From Humitalea sp050632385 (GTDB lineage: Bacteria > Pseudomonadota > Alphaproteobacteria > Acetobacterales > Acetobacteraceae): a stretch of 64,000 bases of DNA. Where the stretch lies: assembly GCF_050632385.1 (NCBI RefSeq), contig NZ_CP192599.1, positions 5,518,001 through 5,582,000 on the forward strand. Reading direction: 5' to 3'. Under the pieces are notes generated by a model that did no database searches, was not told where the DNA came from, and saw only the letters and a program-made list of their open reading frames with translations. The position numbers and the translations under genes were made by a program. Numbering within the stretch: the first letter of the stretch is position 1; every line of letters begins with the position of its first letter. Below are positions 1-8,579 of this stretch, one piece after another.

Positions 1-325
1 CGCCGCATCACCTTGGTGATCGTCACCATGACGCGCTGCCGTATCAATCGCGCCGTATCAGGAAACCACCGCGGCATATGCCGCCCTTGCAGGTAAAGAC
101 GCCTGTATCGGTGGTCGCCGGATCGACAGGGCAAGACTCTATCGGTCGTCCTGCGGGGTGGCGTTCCTGGTACGTCACTGTTAAAATGCGCGCTTCTCCC
201 TGGCATCGCGGCCCCGTTGTTGACGTCCGGGGCCAATGGGCTTGGGCGCGGCGCTGAACCCTTCACGGTTCACATGCGATGTCACGAATGCGGATCGGCG
301 TGGCGCGAGGTATCGGGGCCATAGG
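1..325. other. Upstream stretch without a recognised gene
   Basis: No convincing gene, RNA or repeat was seen in these 325 bases. Open frames here are short and antisense to the following gene. The stretch presumably carries the promoter of the TPR gene that starts at 326, but no clear -35/-10 pair stands out. Confidence 0.4.
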
Positions 326-1999
326 ATGAATGACAGCCGGCATTGCACAGACCCTGGCGTCATCCAGGACGCGCTCCGTCGCGTCCTTGAGTCCCGCGGC
401 TTCGATGCCTCGGAACGCAACCGGCAATTCCTGGCCTACGCGGTGGAAGAAACCCTTGAAGGCCGCGGCGATCGTATCAAGGCCTATAGCATCGCGACCA
501 GTGTCTTTGGCCGCGACGCCGGCTTCGATCCGCAGCTTGATTCCATCGTGCGCATCGAGGCCGGGCGCCTGCGCCGCTCGCTTGAACGCTACTACCTCAC
601 CACCGGGGCGGAGGACCCGATACGGATCACCATCCCACGTGGATCCTACGTCCCGGTGTTTCACGTTGTCGGTTCCGTCGCTGAAGAACCGGCCCCGTCA
701 CCCCCGCCGGCCCGCAAACACGGCCCCGACCACCACGGCCGCGCGATCTACGTCAGCCCCCTGGACGAAGACGGGGACCAGTCCGCCTTTCCGAACTTCA
801 CGCGCGGCTTGACGCGCCAGATCGTGGTGGGGCTTACCCGATTTACCGACCTCTTCGTCTTCGGCGCCGACGCGGCGCCCGGCCCCGATGCCGCGGCCGG
901 TCCCGGCGGCAACATCGATGTCGATTTCGTGCTGACCGGCGGCACCACGCTCACGGCGGAGCGCTTCTGCCTGGAGGTGTTGCTGAGCGACGCGCGGACC
1001 GGCCGCTACCTCTGGGGCGAAAGCTTCGAACGCGCCCTCAGCCCGGCCGAGATCCTGGAGGTGCGTGATGAGGTCGCGAACAACGTGGTGCGGACCCTGG
1101 CGCAGCCCTACGGCATCATCTTCGGCGCGAAGGCGCGCGAAACCGATGGCACGCCCCCGGCCAGCCTGCATTCCTTCGACGGCGTCGTGCTGTTCTATCA
1201 ATACTGGCGCAGCTACGACCCCGACCTGTTCGACCCCGTCCGCGAGAGCCTGGAACGGGCCATCCAGCGGGAACCAGGCTATGCGGAGGCCCATGCCTGC
1301 CTGTCGCTGATGTTCGTCAACGCGTTCCGCTTCGGCATCGCGGTCGATGGCGGCGACCCGCGCCAAAGGGCGCTGACCCTGGCGCACCAGGCGATCACCC
1401 TCGCGCCCAATTCCAGCCGCGGCTACCACGCGCTTTCGCTGGCCTATTGGTTCAGCGGCGACGTGCCTGGCAGTATCGAGGCGCTGGAGACCGGGCTTGC
1501 GCTCAACCCCAACGACACCGCGATCATGGCCGACCTCGGCCTGCGCTACGCGCTGCGGGCCGATTGGGACAAGGCGGTCCCGCTGCTGGAGGGCGCCTAT
1601 ACCCGCAACCCCGCCCAGCCCGGCAGCTACCGGACCGGCCTTGCCCTGTATCACTACATGCACGGCCGCTTTGCCGAGGCGCTGGCCGAAGCCCGGCGGG
1701 TCGAGGCACCGCCCATCCTCTATGGCGCCGTCCTGACCGCGATCGCCGCCGCCCGCCTGGGCCTGTGGCAGGACGCCGAGGAGGCGATCGCCGCATTGCT
1801 CGCGATCGACCCCGAATACGGCCGGCACCTGTTCGCGGACCTGCGGTCCCGCAACCTGCATCCCGACCTGATCCAGGCGATCGCCGACGGCCTGCGCCTG
1901 GCGGGGCTGACGGATGTCGCGGCGGGTGAGGGCGAGGACACGCCGGCATCGCGCCGCGCCATGCTGCGCCTGGCGCGGTCGGCCAGGACGTCACGGTAA
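326..1999 (+). CDS. TPR-repeat protein with adenylate-cyclase-associated N-terminal domain
   Basis: A 557-residue protein. The first ~110 residues carry a conserved block (RQFLAYAVEETLEGRGDRIK, then SIVRIEAGRLRRSLERYY and IPRGSYVPVF) found at the start of many rhizobial and acetobacterial TPR proteins, often annotated as adenylate-cyclase-like. A TolB-like middle (about 130-280) is followed by TPR-type helical repeats (about 300-510). No nucleotide cyclase catalytic domain is visible, so enzyme activity should not be assumed; a scaffold or regulatory role is inference. I chose the ATG at 326 because the conserved block begins about 25 residues later and the upstream extension is not family-like. 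The gene stands alone, with 132 bases before the next start. Confidence 0.75.
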   Translation: MNDSRHCTDPGVIQDALRRVLESRGFDASERNRQFLAYAVEETLEGRGDRIKAYSIATSVFGRDAGFDPQLDSIVRIEAGRLRRSLERYYLTTGAEDPIRITIPRGSYVPVFHVVGSVAEEPAPSPPPARKHGPDHHGRAIYVSPLDEDGDQSAFPNFTRGLTRQIVVGLTRFTDLFVFGADAAPGPDAAAGPGGNIDVDFVLTGGTTLTAERFCLEVLLSDARTGRYLWGESFERALSPAEILEVRDEVANNVVRTLAQPYGIIFGAKARETDGTPPASLHSFDGVVLFYQYWRSYDPDLFDPVRESLERAIQREPGYAEAHACLSLMFVNAFRFGIAVDGGDPRQRALTLAHQAITLAPNSSRGYHALSLAYWFSGDVPGSIEALETGLALNPNDTAIMADLGLRYALRADWDKAVPLLEGAYTRNPAQPGSYRTGLALYHYMHGRFAEALAEARRVEAPPILYGAVLTAIAAARLGLWQDAEEAIAALLAIDPEYGRHLFADLRSRNLHPDLIQAIADGLRLAGLTDVAAGEGEDTPASRRAMLRLARSARTSR

Positions 2000-2131
2000 T
2001 TAACCCCGCCGGCGGGTCGCTCGGCTTGGATACGCTTCCGCGTCAATGCTAGGTTGACCGCCTTCACGCCAATGCCGGATGCGAGCGACCCAGCGTCGCA
2101 TCGCCGTTCGGCGCGTAGCAGGAGCGATACC

Positions 2132-4336
2132 ATGGCTGGTGAGTTCAATCTTTTCCCCTGGACGTCCTACTCTGTGGATGCCTGGCAACGATCCGTCCTG
2201 TTCCTTGATGTGTTGCGGCAACGTGGCAACGCCTTCCTGGAGCGGGAGGACGATCCGCTGCGCAACGTGCTGAACTTCGGCTTCGACGTGGTGATGGATG
2301 GCCGCGACCTGCCCCGCCCGGTGAACTATTGGATGGCGCGCATCAACCCGCCGGCCGGGGCGCCGGTGCCGGACCCGCTCAACCGTCCCTTCATCATCAT
2401 CGACCCGCGTGCCGGCCACGGGCCGGGCATCGGCGGCTTCAAGGCCGATAGCGAAATCGGCGTCGCCGTGCAGGCCGGGCACGCCAGCTACTTCGTGGGC
2501 TTCCGGCCCGAACCCGAACCTGGCCAGACGATCGAGGATGTGGTCCGCGCCCTGGTCGCCTTCACCGAGGAGGTCGGCCGTCGCCACCAGGACGCCGAGG
2601 GCAAGCCCATCGCCATCGGCAATTGCCAGGCCGGCTGGATGCTGATGATGGCCGCGGCGATCCGGCCGCAGGCCTTTGGGCCGCTGATGGTCGCGGGCAC
2701 GCCGCTGTCCTACTGGGCCGGCGTGCCGGGCAAGGCCCCGATGCGCTACCTGGGCGGGATGCTCGGCGGCTCCTGGCTCACCGCCATGACCGGCGACCTC
2801 GGGGGCGGCAAGTTCGACGGCTCCTGGCTCGTCAGCAATTTCGAATCCGGCAACCCGGCGAATACCTACTGGACCAAGCAGGCCGAGGTCTGGTCCGACG
2901 TGGACGAGGCCGCCGACCGCTACCTCGGCTTCGAGAAATGGTGGGGCGGGCACGTCAAGCTGAACGCCGCGGAGATGCAGTTCATCGTCGACGAGCTGTT
3001 CATCGGTAACCGCCTGGCGACGGGCGAACTCACCTTCTCCGACGGCACGCGTGTCGACCTGCGCAACATCGCGTCTCCGATCATCGTCTTCTGTTCGGAG
3101 GGCGACGACATCACGCCGCCGGCGCAGGCGCTGTCCTGGATCACCGACCTGTATTCGAACCTGGATGACCTGCGGACCCACGGCCAGACCATCGTCTATT
3201 CCGTGCATGGCAGCATCGGCCACCTGGGCATCTTCGTGTCGGGCGGCGTGGCGCGGAAGGAACACCGCGAATTCACCTGCAACATGGACATGATCGATGT
3301 CCTGCCGCCCGGCCTGTACGAGGCGGTGATGCAGGACGGAAAGGGCATGTACGGCGCCGACCTTGCAGGCGGCGACTGGGTCGTGTCGTTCGAGGCACGC
3401 GACCTGCCCGCCCTCGCGGCCCATGGCGGGACCGATCCGGAGGACGAGATGCGCTTCGCCGCCGTGCGGCGCGTGTCGGAGGCGAACATGGCGCTGTACC
3501 GGACCTTCGTCCAACCGACGGTGCGCGCGATGGCGATCCCGCCGGTCGCCGATATGACGACCCAACTGCATCCGGCGCGCCTGGGCTACACGCTGTTTTC
3601 TGACCGCAACCCCTTGATGGCCTGGGTCCGGGTCGCGGCCGGGATGGTGCAGGCAAACCGCCGACCGGTGGACCCGGGCAATCCCGGACGCGCGGCGGAG
3701 CAGCGTTTCTCCGATGTCGTCACCAGCATGCTCACCGCCTATGGCCGTCAGCGCGACGCGTTGACCGAGCGCATGTTCCAGGATGCCTACGGGTCGCCCC
3801 TGGTCCAGGGGCTGACAGGTGTCACGGCGCAAAGCGCGCCGGCGCGCCTGCGCCCGGAAGTGTCGCAGGACCACCGTCGCTTCGTCTCGCTGTCGATCGA
3901 TCACCTGCGCGCCACGATGGCGGAGGGCGGGCTGCACGAGGCCGTGGTGCGCGCCTTGCTCTGGGTCCGCATGCCCAGCCGCGCGGCCGATGAGCGCGCC
4001 TTCGCCATCGTCCGCAAGGTGCGGGAGGCCTATGGGTCGAAGCGCCTGCCGCTGTCGGTGTTCAAGGACCTCGTGCGGACGCAGTTCTTCATGCTGAAGA
4101 TCGACGACGCCGCGGCGATCGCGGCCCTGCCCGCGCTGCTGCCGGAAGATACGAGCGAGCGTGCGGACGCCTTCGCCGCCATCCGTTCGGTGGTGGAGGC
4201 GACAGGTGACGTGCCGGAGCAAGTCGCCGAGCGGCTTGCGACCGTGGAACGCATGTTCCTGGGGGAACCGGAGCCCGTGGAGGGATCTGGCGGCAAGGTC
4301 CGGCGCCTGCGCCCGCGCGGGACGGCCGCCGCCTGA
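2132..4336 (+). CDS. DUF3141 protein, PHA-synthase-like alpha/beta hydrolase
   Basis: A 734-residue DUF3141 family protein, a group distantly related to class III poly-hydroxyalkanoate synthase (PhaC). The lipase-box-like motif GNCQAGW is visible at residues 163-169, with Cys165 in the place of the PhaC nucleophile. A HGSIGHLGIF segment further on could supply the histidine of the triad. Substrate and role are unknown; polymer synthesis should not be inferred from the box alone. The ATG at 2132 has an AGGAG at 2120-2124, seven bases upstream, which decides the start over an earlier in-frame ATG at 2054. A strong hairpin follows the stop. Confidence 0.8.
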   Translation: MAGEFNLFPWTSYSVDAWQRSVLFLDVLRQRGNAFLEREDDPLRNVLNFGFDVVMDGRDLPRPVNYWMARINPPAGAPVPDPLNRPFIIIDPRAGHGPGIGGFKADSEIGVAVQAGHASYFVGFRPEPEPGQTIEDVVRALVAFTEEVGRRHQDAEGKPIAIGNCQAGWMLMMAAAIRPQAFGPLMVAGTPLSYWAGVPGKAPMRYLGGMLGGSWLTAMTGDLGGGKFDGSWLVSNFESGNPANTYWTKQAEVWSDVDEAADRYLGFEKWWGGHVKLNAAEMQFIVDELFIGNRLATGELTFSDGTRVDLRNIASPIIVFCSEGDDITPPAQALSWITDLYSNLDDLRTHGQTIVYSVHGSIGHLGIFVSGGVARKEHREFTCNMDMIDVLPPGLYEAVMQDGKGMYGADLAGGDWVVSFEARDLPALAAHGGTDPEDEMRFAAVRRVSEANMALYRTFVQPTVRAMAIPPVADMTTQLHPARLGYTLFSDRNPLMAWVRVAAGMVQANRRPVDPGNPGRAAEQRFSDVVTSMLTAYGRQRDALTERMFQDAYGSPLVQGLTGVTAQSAPARLRPEVSQDHRRFVSLSIDHLRATMAEGGLHEAVVRALLWVRMPSRAADERAFAIVRKVREAYGSKRLPLSVFKDLVRTQFFMLKIDDAAAIAALPALLPEDTSERADAFAAIRSVVEATGDVPEQVAERLATVERMFLGEPEPVEGSGGKVRRLRPRGTAAA

Positions 4337-4354
4337 CGGCGACAGGCTGAAGCG

Positions 4355-4381
4355 GGGCGTCGGGGCCGCCCCCCGACGCCC
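4355..4381 (+). terminator. Rho-independent-like hairpin after DUF3141 gene
   Basis: A perfect 11-bp GC-rich stem (4355-4365 with 4371-4381) with a 5-base loop lies 18 bases after the stop codon. No T-tract follows, so termination is likely but may need Rho. It separates the DUF3141 gene from ugd. Confidence 0.55.
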
Positions 4382-4466
4382 TGCCTGCGGGCTCGGCGTC
4401 GCCACCGGCATGGTGGCGATGCCGGTCGTTCCGTCCCGGCCCTGCGCCGGCCCCCGCGCCCAAGGG

Positions 4467-4494
4467 GTGACCATCCGCCGCAAACCGATATAAT
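4467..4494 (+). promoter_or_regulatory. Candidate sigma-70 promoter for ugd
   Basis: A perfect TATAAT at 4489-4494 has a GTGACC (4 of 6 matches to TTGACA) at 4467-4472, spacing 16. It lies in the gap after the terminator-like hairpin and about 160 bases before the ugd start, implying a long 5' leader. Confidence 0.5.
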
Positions 4495-4655
4495 TCGGTT
4501 CAGCACCCCGCGGCCCTGGGCTATGCCACCCCCTACGGCCATGATGCCACGCAAGGACCGGGCGGATGCCCCGGCCTGCGTCCACCCCTGTCGCCTCGGC
4601 CGCCCCCAGGCGCGGTCGGTGCGGCGGGGTCACTCTGCCAAGGGAGCTTTTCGCC

Positions 4656-5963
4656 TTGAGGATTGCCATCGTCGGCGCCGGCTATGTCGGCTTGGTTTCG
4701 GGCGCTTGCTTCGCGGAGTTCGGCACCGACGTGGTCGCCGTCGATACCGACGCCGCCAAGGTCGCGGCCCTGCGCGCGGGCCAGATGCCCATCTACGAAC
4801 CCGGGCTGGACCGCCTGGTCGTGGACAACATGAAGGAAGGCCGCCTGACCTTCACCACCGACCTGGCCGAGGCGATGCGCGACACGGATGCGGTCTTCCT
4901 CGCGGTCGGCACCCCGTCCCGCCGTGGCGATGGCCATGCCGACCTGACCTATGTCTTCGCCGCCGCCGAACAGGTCGCGCGCGCCGCGACCCGGCCGCTG
5001 GTCCTGGTGACAAAATCCACCGTTCCCGTCGGCACCGGGGCGAGGTTGAAGGAGCTGGTCGCGCGGGTCCGGCCCGATCTGCAGATCGACATCGCCTCCA
5101 ACCCCGAATTCCTGCGCGAAGGCAGCGCCATCGGCGATTTCATGCGGCCGGACCGCGTGGTGATCGGCGCCGAGAGCGAACGCGCTTTTTCGGTGCTGCG
5201 CCGGCTTTATCGCCCGCTCTACCTGACCGAGACCCCGATCGTCGCGACCACCATCGAAACGGCGGAAGTCATCAAATATGCCGCCAACGCCTTTTTGGCG
5301 ACCAAGGTGACCTTCATCAACGAGATCGCCGACCTGTGCGAAAACGTCGGCGCGGATGTGCATGACGTGGCGCGCGGCATGGGGCTGGATGGCCGGATCG
5401 GCCGCAAGTTCCTGCACCCGGGGCCGGGCTATGGCGGGTCCTGCTTCCCGAAGGACACCATCGCCCTGGCCCGCACGGCGCGCGAAGCCAATGCGCCGAT
5501 GACCCTGGTGGAAGCCACCATCGCGGCCAATGAGGCCCGCAAACTGGCCATGGCCGAGCGTGTGCTGCGCGCCTGCGGCCCCAATCCGGCGGGGCTGACC
5601 GTCGGCGTGCTCGGCCTGGCCTTCAAGCCCGAGACGGACGACATGCGCGACGCGCCCTCCCTCACCATCCTGCCGCGCCTGGTCGAGGCTGGGCTGTCGC
5701 TGCGCGTCTTCGATCCGGAGGCGATGCCCAATGCCCGGACCATGCTGCCGGAGGCCATTCACTACGCCGACAACGCCATGGGTGCCGCCACCGGCGCCGA
5801 TGTGCTGGTCCTGCTGACCGAATGGAACGAATTCCGCGCGCTGGCCCCCGCCCGGCTACGGGCCGCGATGCGCGGCAAGACCGTGATCGACCTGCGCAAC
5901 GCCTGGGACCCGGTGGCGATGCGGGAAGCGGGGCTGGACTACAGCAGCATCGGGCGGGCCTGA
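4656..5963 (+). CDS. ugd: UDP-glucose 6-dehydrogenase
   Basis: Oxidises UDP-glucose to UDP-glucuronate with two NAD+, supplying precursors for exopolysaccharide and lipopolysaccharide sugars in the cytoplasm. The N-terminal Rossmann motif IAIVGAGYVGLVSG and the active-site motif GGSCFPKDT, with the catalytic cysteine at residue 263, are both present. The length, 435 residues, is normal for the family. The start is a TTG at 4656: it has AGGGAG at 4641-4646, nine bases upstream, and gives the family N-terminus directly. An earlier in-frame ATG at 4566 would add 30 residues unlike the family. The gene converges with yejE, the two stops being 3 bases apart. Confidence 0.93.
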   Translation: MRIAIVGAGYVGLVSGACFAEFGTDVVAVDTDAAKVAALRAGQMPIYEPGLDRLVVDNMKEGRLTFTTDLAEAMRDTDAVFLAVGTPSRRGDGHADLTYVFAAAEQVARAATRPLVLVTKSTVPVGTGARLKELVARVRPDLQIDIASNPEFLREGSAIGDFMRPDRVVIGAESERAFSVLRRLYRPLYLTETPIVATTIETAEVIKYAANAFLATKVTFINEIADLCENVGADVHDVARGMGLDGRIGRKFLHPGPGYGGSCFPKDTIALARTAREANAPMTLVEATIAANEARKLAMAERVLRACGPNPAGLTVGVLGLAFKPETDDMRDAPSLTILPRLVEAGLSLRVFDPEAMPNARTMLPEAIHYADNAMGAATGADVLVLLTEWNEFRALAPARLRAAMRGKTVIDLRNAWDPVAMREAGLDYSSIGRA

Positions 5964-5966
5964 GGG

Positions 5967-7004
5967 CTACCGCCCGCCGCCGGGCAGCTTGCGCGGGTCG
6001 AAGGCGTCGCGCACCGCCTCACCAATAAAGATCAGCAGCATCAGCACACCGCCCAGCACGATGAAGGCGGTGATGCCGAGCCAGGGCGCCTTGAGGTTGT
6101 TCTTGCCCTGCGACACCAACTCCCCAAGCGAGGGCGACCCGGGCGGCAGCCCAAACCCCAGGAAGTCCAGGCTGGCCAGCACGGTGACCGAGCCGGACAG
6201 GATGAAGGGCAGGAAGGTCAGGGTCGCCACCATCGCATTCGGCAGGATATGCCGCGTCATCAACCGCGCGTCGGATACGCCCAGCGCCTTGGCCGCCCGC
6301 ACGTAATCCAGGTTGCGGCCGCGCAAAAACTCGGCGCGGACGACACCGGTCAGCCCCATCCAGGAAAACAGCAGCAGGAAGAACAACAGGGTCCAGAACC
6401 CCGGTTCCAGCACGCTGGCCAGGATGATCAGCAGGAAGAGTTGCGGCATGCCGCCCCAGATCTCGATGAAGCGCTGGAACACCAAATCGGTCCAGCCGCC
6501 ATAGAACCCCTGCACCGCCCCGGCCGCGATGCCGAGGATCGAGGAACAAAACGTCAGTGCGAAGCCGAACAGCACGCTGATCCGGAACCCCCAGATCACC
6601 CGCGCCATCACATCCCGCGCCTGATCGTCGGTGCCCAGCGGGTTGCGCCAGGACGGCGGCGCGGGCGACGGCTGGCCCAGGTCGGCGACCACGCTGTCAT
6701 AGCGGTAGGGCACCAGCGGCCAGATCATCCAGCCGCGCGCTTCCACATCGGCGCGGAATTCGCGGTCACGCCAATCTGCCGCGGTCGGCAGCCCATCCGG
6801 CACGATGTCGGATTCGGCGTATTCCGTCAGGACCGGGAAGAACCAGTGCCCATCGACCCGCGCGACCAAGGGGCGGTCATTGGCCAGGCCCTCGGCGAAG
6901 AGGGTGGCGAGGAAAAGTGCGAGGAAAATCCACAGCGACCACCAGCCTCGGCGGTTGGCGCGAAAATTTGCCAGGCGGCGGCGCGTGATCGGCGAAAGGC
7001 TCAT
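5967..7004 (-). CDS. yejE: Peptide/microcin C-type ABC transporter permease YejE
   Basis: A 345-residue inner-membrane permease of the oligopeptide family. It has an N-terminal membrane segment, the YejE-type periplasmic insert (residues ~45-110), and five further hydrophobic segments with the permease loop around RAAKALGVSDARLMTRHILP. With YejA and YejB it would import small peptides, as known for Yej systems. It is separated from yejB by a plus-strand gene, so its expression is either through that antisense stretch or from its own promoter. No yejF-like ATPase gene follows; the next gene is ugd on the other strand. Confidence 0.9.
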   Translation of the reverse strand: MSLSPITRRRLANFRANRRGWWSLWIFLALFLATLFAEGLANDRPLVARVDGHWFFPVLTEYAESDIVPDGLPTAADWRDREFRADVEARGWMIWPLVPYRYDSVVADLGQPSPAPPSWRNPLGTDDQARDVMARVIWGFRISVLFGFALTFCSSILGIAAGAVQGFYGGWTDLVFQRFIEIWGGMPQLFLLIILASVLEPGFWTLLFFLLLFSWMGLTGVVRAEFLRGRNLDYVRAAKALGVSDARLMTRHILPNAMVATLTFLPFILSGSVTVLASLDFLGFGLPPGSPSLGELVSQGKNNLKAPWLGITAFIVLGGVLMLLIFIGEAVRDAFDPRKLPGGGR

Positions 7005-7108
7005 GCCGGATTAACTTAGGGCCTGTTCCGCGTTTCTCAAATCCACCCGCGCTAACCCGCCGTTCACCCACCCCTGCGCAGGCTTCCGCACGAGGAAGGG
7101 CCCGCCCC

Positions 7109-7483
7109 ATGATCGAAACCAATGCACCCGTCGACGACATCCGCGAGGCGCGGCTGCGGATGGCGCGGCTATTGGCCGATATGCACCGGATCCACCTGGG
7201 CCTGGCGCAGGAATGCCGGGGGTTGAAGGACTTCACCAGCCAGGGCCATGCCCGCGCCGAAATCGACATCGCGACCGAGATGATGGAGCAATACCTCGGC
7301 GGCACCGACGCCTTCCTGGAAAACATGCGCGGCCGGTTCGAGGCCCGGCTGGGCCTGCTCCGCCGCAGCGAACCGCGCCAGGCCCAGGACCCGGACAATG
7401 CGCCAGCCCATGGCGCCTTCTGGTTCGCCTTCTCCAGGCTCTGCGCCGTGCTGCGCCGCGCCGGCGCCACCATCGCGCGCTGA
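7109..7483 (+). CDS. Hypothetical protein inside the yej cluster, opposite strand
   Basis: A 124-residue protein not recognised to family. It is predicted mostly helical, without signal peptide or membrane segment, and has charged segments (REARLRMARLLADMH, AEIDIATEMMEQYLGG). A purine-rich GAGGAAGGG lies about ten bases before the ATG. The opposite strand has only an Arg/Pro-rich shadow frame here, which favours the plus-strand reading. It interrupts the yejB-yejE order (7 bases to the yejB stop, 104 to the yejE start). It could be a recent insertion into the operon or a spurious frame. Confidence 0.55.
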   Translation: MIETNAPVDDIREARLRMARLLADMHRIHLGLAQECRGLKDFTSQGHARAEIDIATEMMEQYLGGTDAFLENMRGRFEARLGLLRRSEPRQAQDPDNAPAHGAFWFAFSRLCAVLRRAGATIAR

Positions 7484-7490
7484 CGCCGGT

Positions 7491-8579
7491 TCAGCGCCGG
7501 GCGGAAAAATCGATCCGCGGATCGACCACCGTGTACATGATGTCGCCGACGATCTGCATGATCAGCCCCAGCAGGGTGAAGATGTAGAGGGTCGCGAACA
7601 TCACCGGGTAATCCCGCCGGATCGCCGCCTCGAACCCCAGCAGCCCCAGCCCATCCAGGCTGAACACGATCTCCACCAGCAAGGCCCCGGTGAAGAGGAT
7701 GCCGATGAAGGCGGCCGGGAATCCCGCGATGATCAGCAGCATCGCATTGCGGAAGACATGCCCGTAGAGCACCCGCGTCTCACCCGCCCCCTTGGCGCGG
7801 GCGGTGACGACATAGGCCTTGCCGATCTCATCCATGAAGGAATTCTTGGTCAGCATCGTCAGCCCGGCAAAGCCACCCGACACCAGCACCAAGGTCGGCA
7901 GCGCCATGTGCCAGGCGTAATCCAGCCCGCGTTGCCAGAAGGGCAACAGATCGGCCCCCGGTGACGCCAGCCCCCGCAACGGAAACCACTGGACAAAAGA
8001 CCCGCCGGCAAACAGCACCACCAGCAGGATGGCGAACAGGAATCCCGGGATCGCGTAGCCCACCAGCACCGCGGCCGATGTCCAGACATCGAAGCGCGTG
8101 CCATCCCGCACCGCCTTGCCGATGCCGAGCGGGATCGAGATCAGATAGACCAGCAAGGTCGACCACAGCCCGAGCGAGACGCTGACCGGCATTTTTTCGA
8201 GGATCAGATCCACCACCGGCCGGTCGCGGAACAGGCTGCGGCCGAAATCGAAGGTCAGGTAGCCGGCCATCATCGTGATGAAACGCTCGTGCGGCGGCTT
8301 GTCGAAGCCGAACATTTTTTCGATGTCGCGCACGATCGCCGGGTCCAGGCCCCGCGCGCCGCGATAGGTGCTGCCGCCGGCCTCGCTCGACGGAGCACGG
8401 ACCTCGCCGCTGCCCTCGCCGGTCAGGCGACCGAGCGTCGCACCCTCGCCCTTGATCTCGGCCAGCAATTGTTCGACCGGCCCACCGGGGGCGAACTGCA
8501 CCACCGCAAAATTGATCAGGATAATGCCGAACAGGGTCGGCACGACCAACAGCAGCCGGCGCAGCAGATAGGCCGCCAT
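7491..8579 (-). CDS. yejB: Peptide/microcin C-type ABC transporter permease YejB
   Basis: A 362-residue oligopeptide-type permease with the N-terminal membrane anchor AAYLLRRLLLVVPTLFGIIL, a long periplasmic segment, and the permease loop near ARAKGAGETRVLYGHVFRNA. It forms the transmembrane pore with YejE. I chose the ATG at 8579 because it overlaps the yejA stop in an ATGA arrangement, indicating translational coupling, and because it places the hydrophobic anchor at the very start. Confidence 0.92.
   Translation of the reverse strand: MAAYLLRRLLLVVPTLFGIILINFAVVQFAPGGPVEQLLAEIKGEGATLGRLTGEGSGEVRAPSSEAGGSTYRGARGLDPAIVRDIEKMFGFDKPPHERFITMMAGYLTFDFGRSLFRDRPVVDLILEKMPVSVSLGLWSTLLVYLISIPLGIGKAVRDGTRFDVWTSAAVLVGYAIPGFLFAILLVVLFAGGSFVQWFPLRGLASPGADLLPFWQRGLDYAWHMALPTLVLVSGGFAGLTMLTKNSFMDEIGKAYVVTARAKGAGETRVLYGHVFRNAMLLIIAGFPAAFIGILFTGALLVEIVFSLDGLGLLGFEAAIRRDYPVMFATLYIFTLLGLIMQIVGDIMYTVVDPRIDFSARR

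Noticed and set aside
2000..4669. 889-codon open frame on the minus strand
   Set aside because: It is antisense to the DUF3141 gene and is Arg/His-rich without domains, which is typical of high-GC shadow frames.
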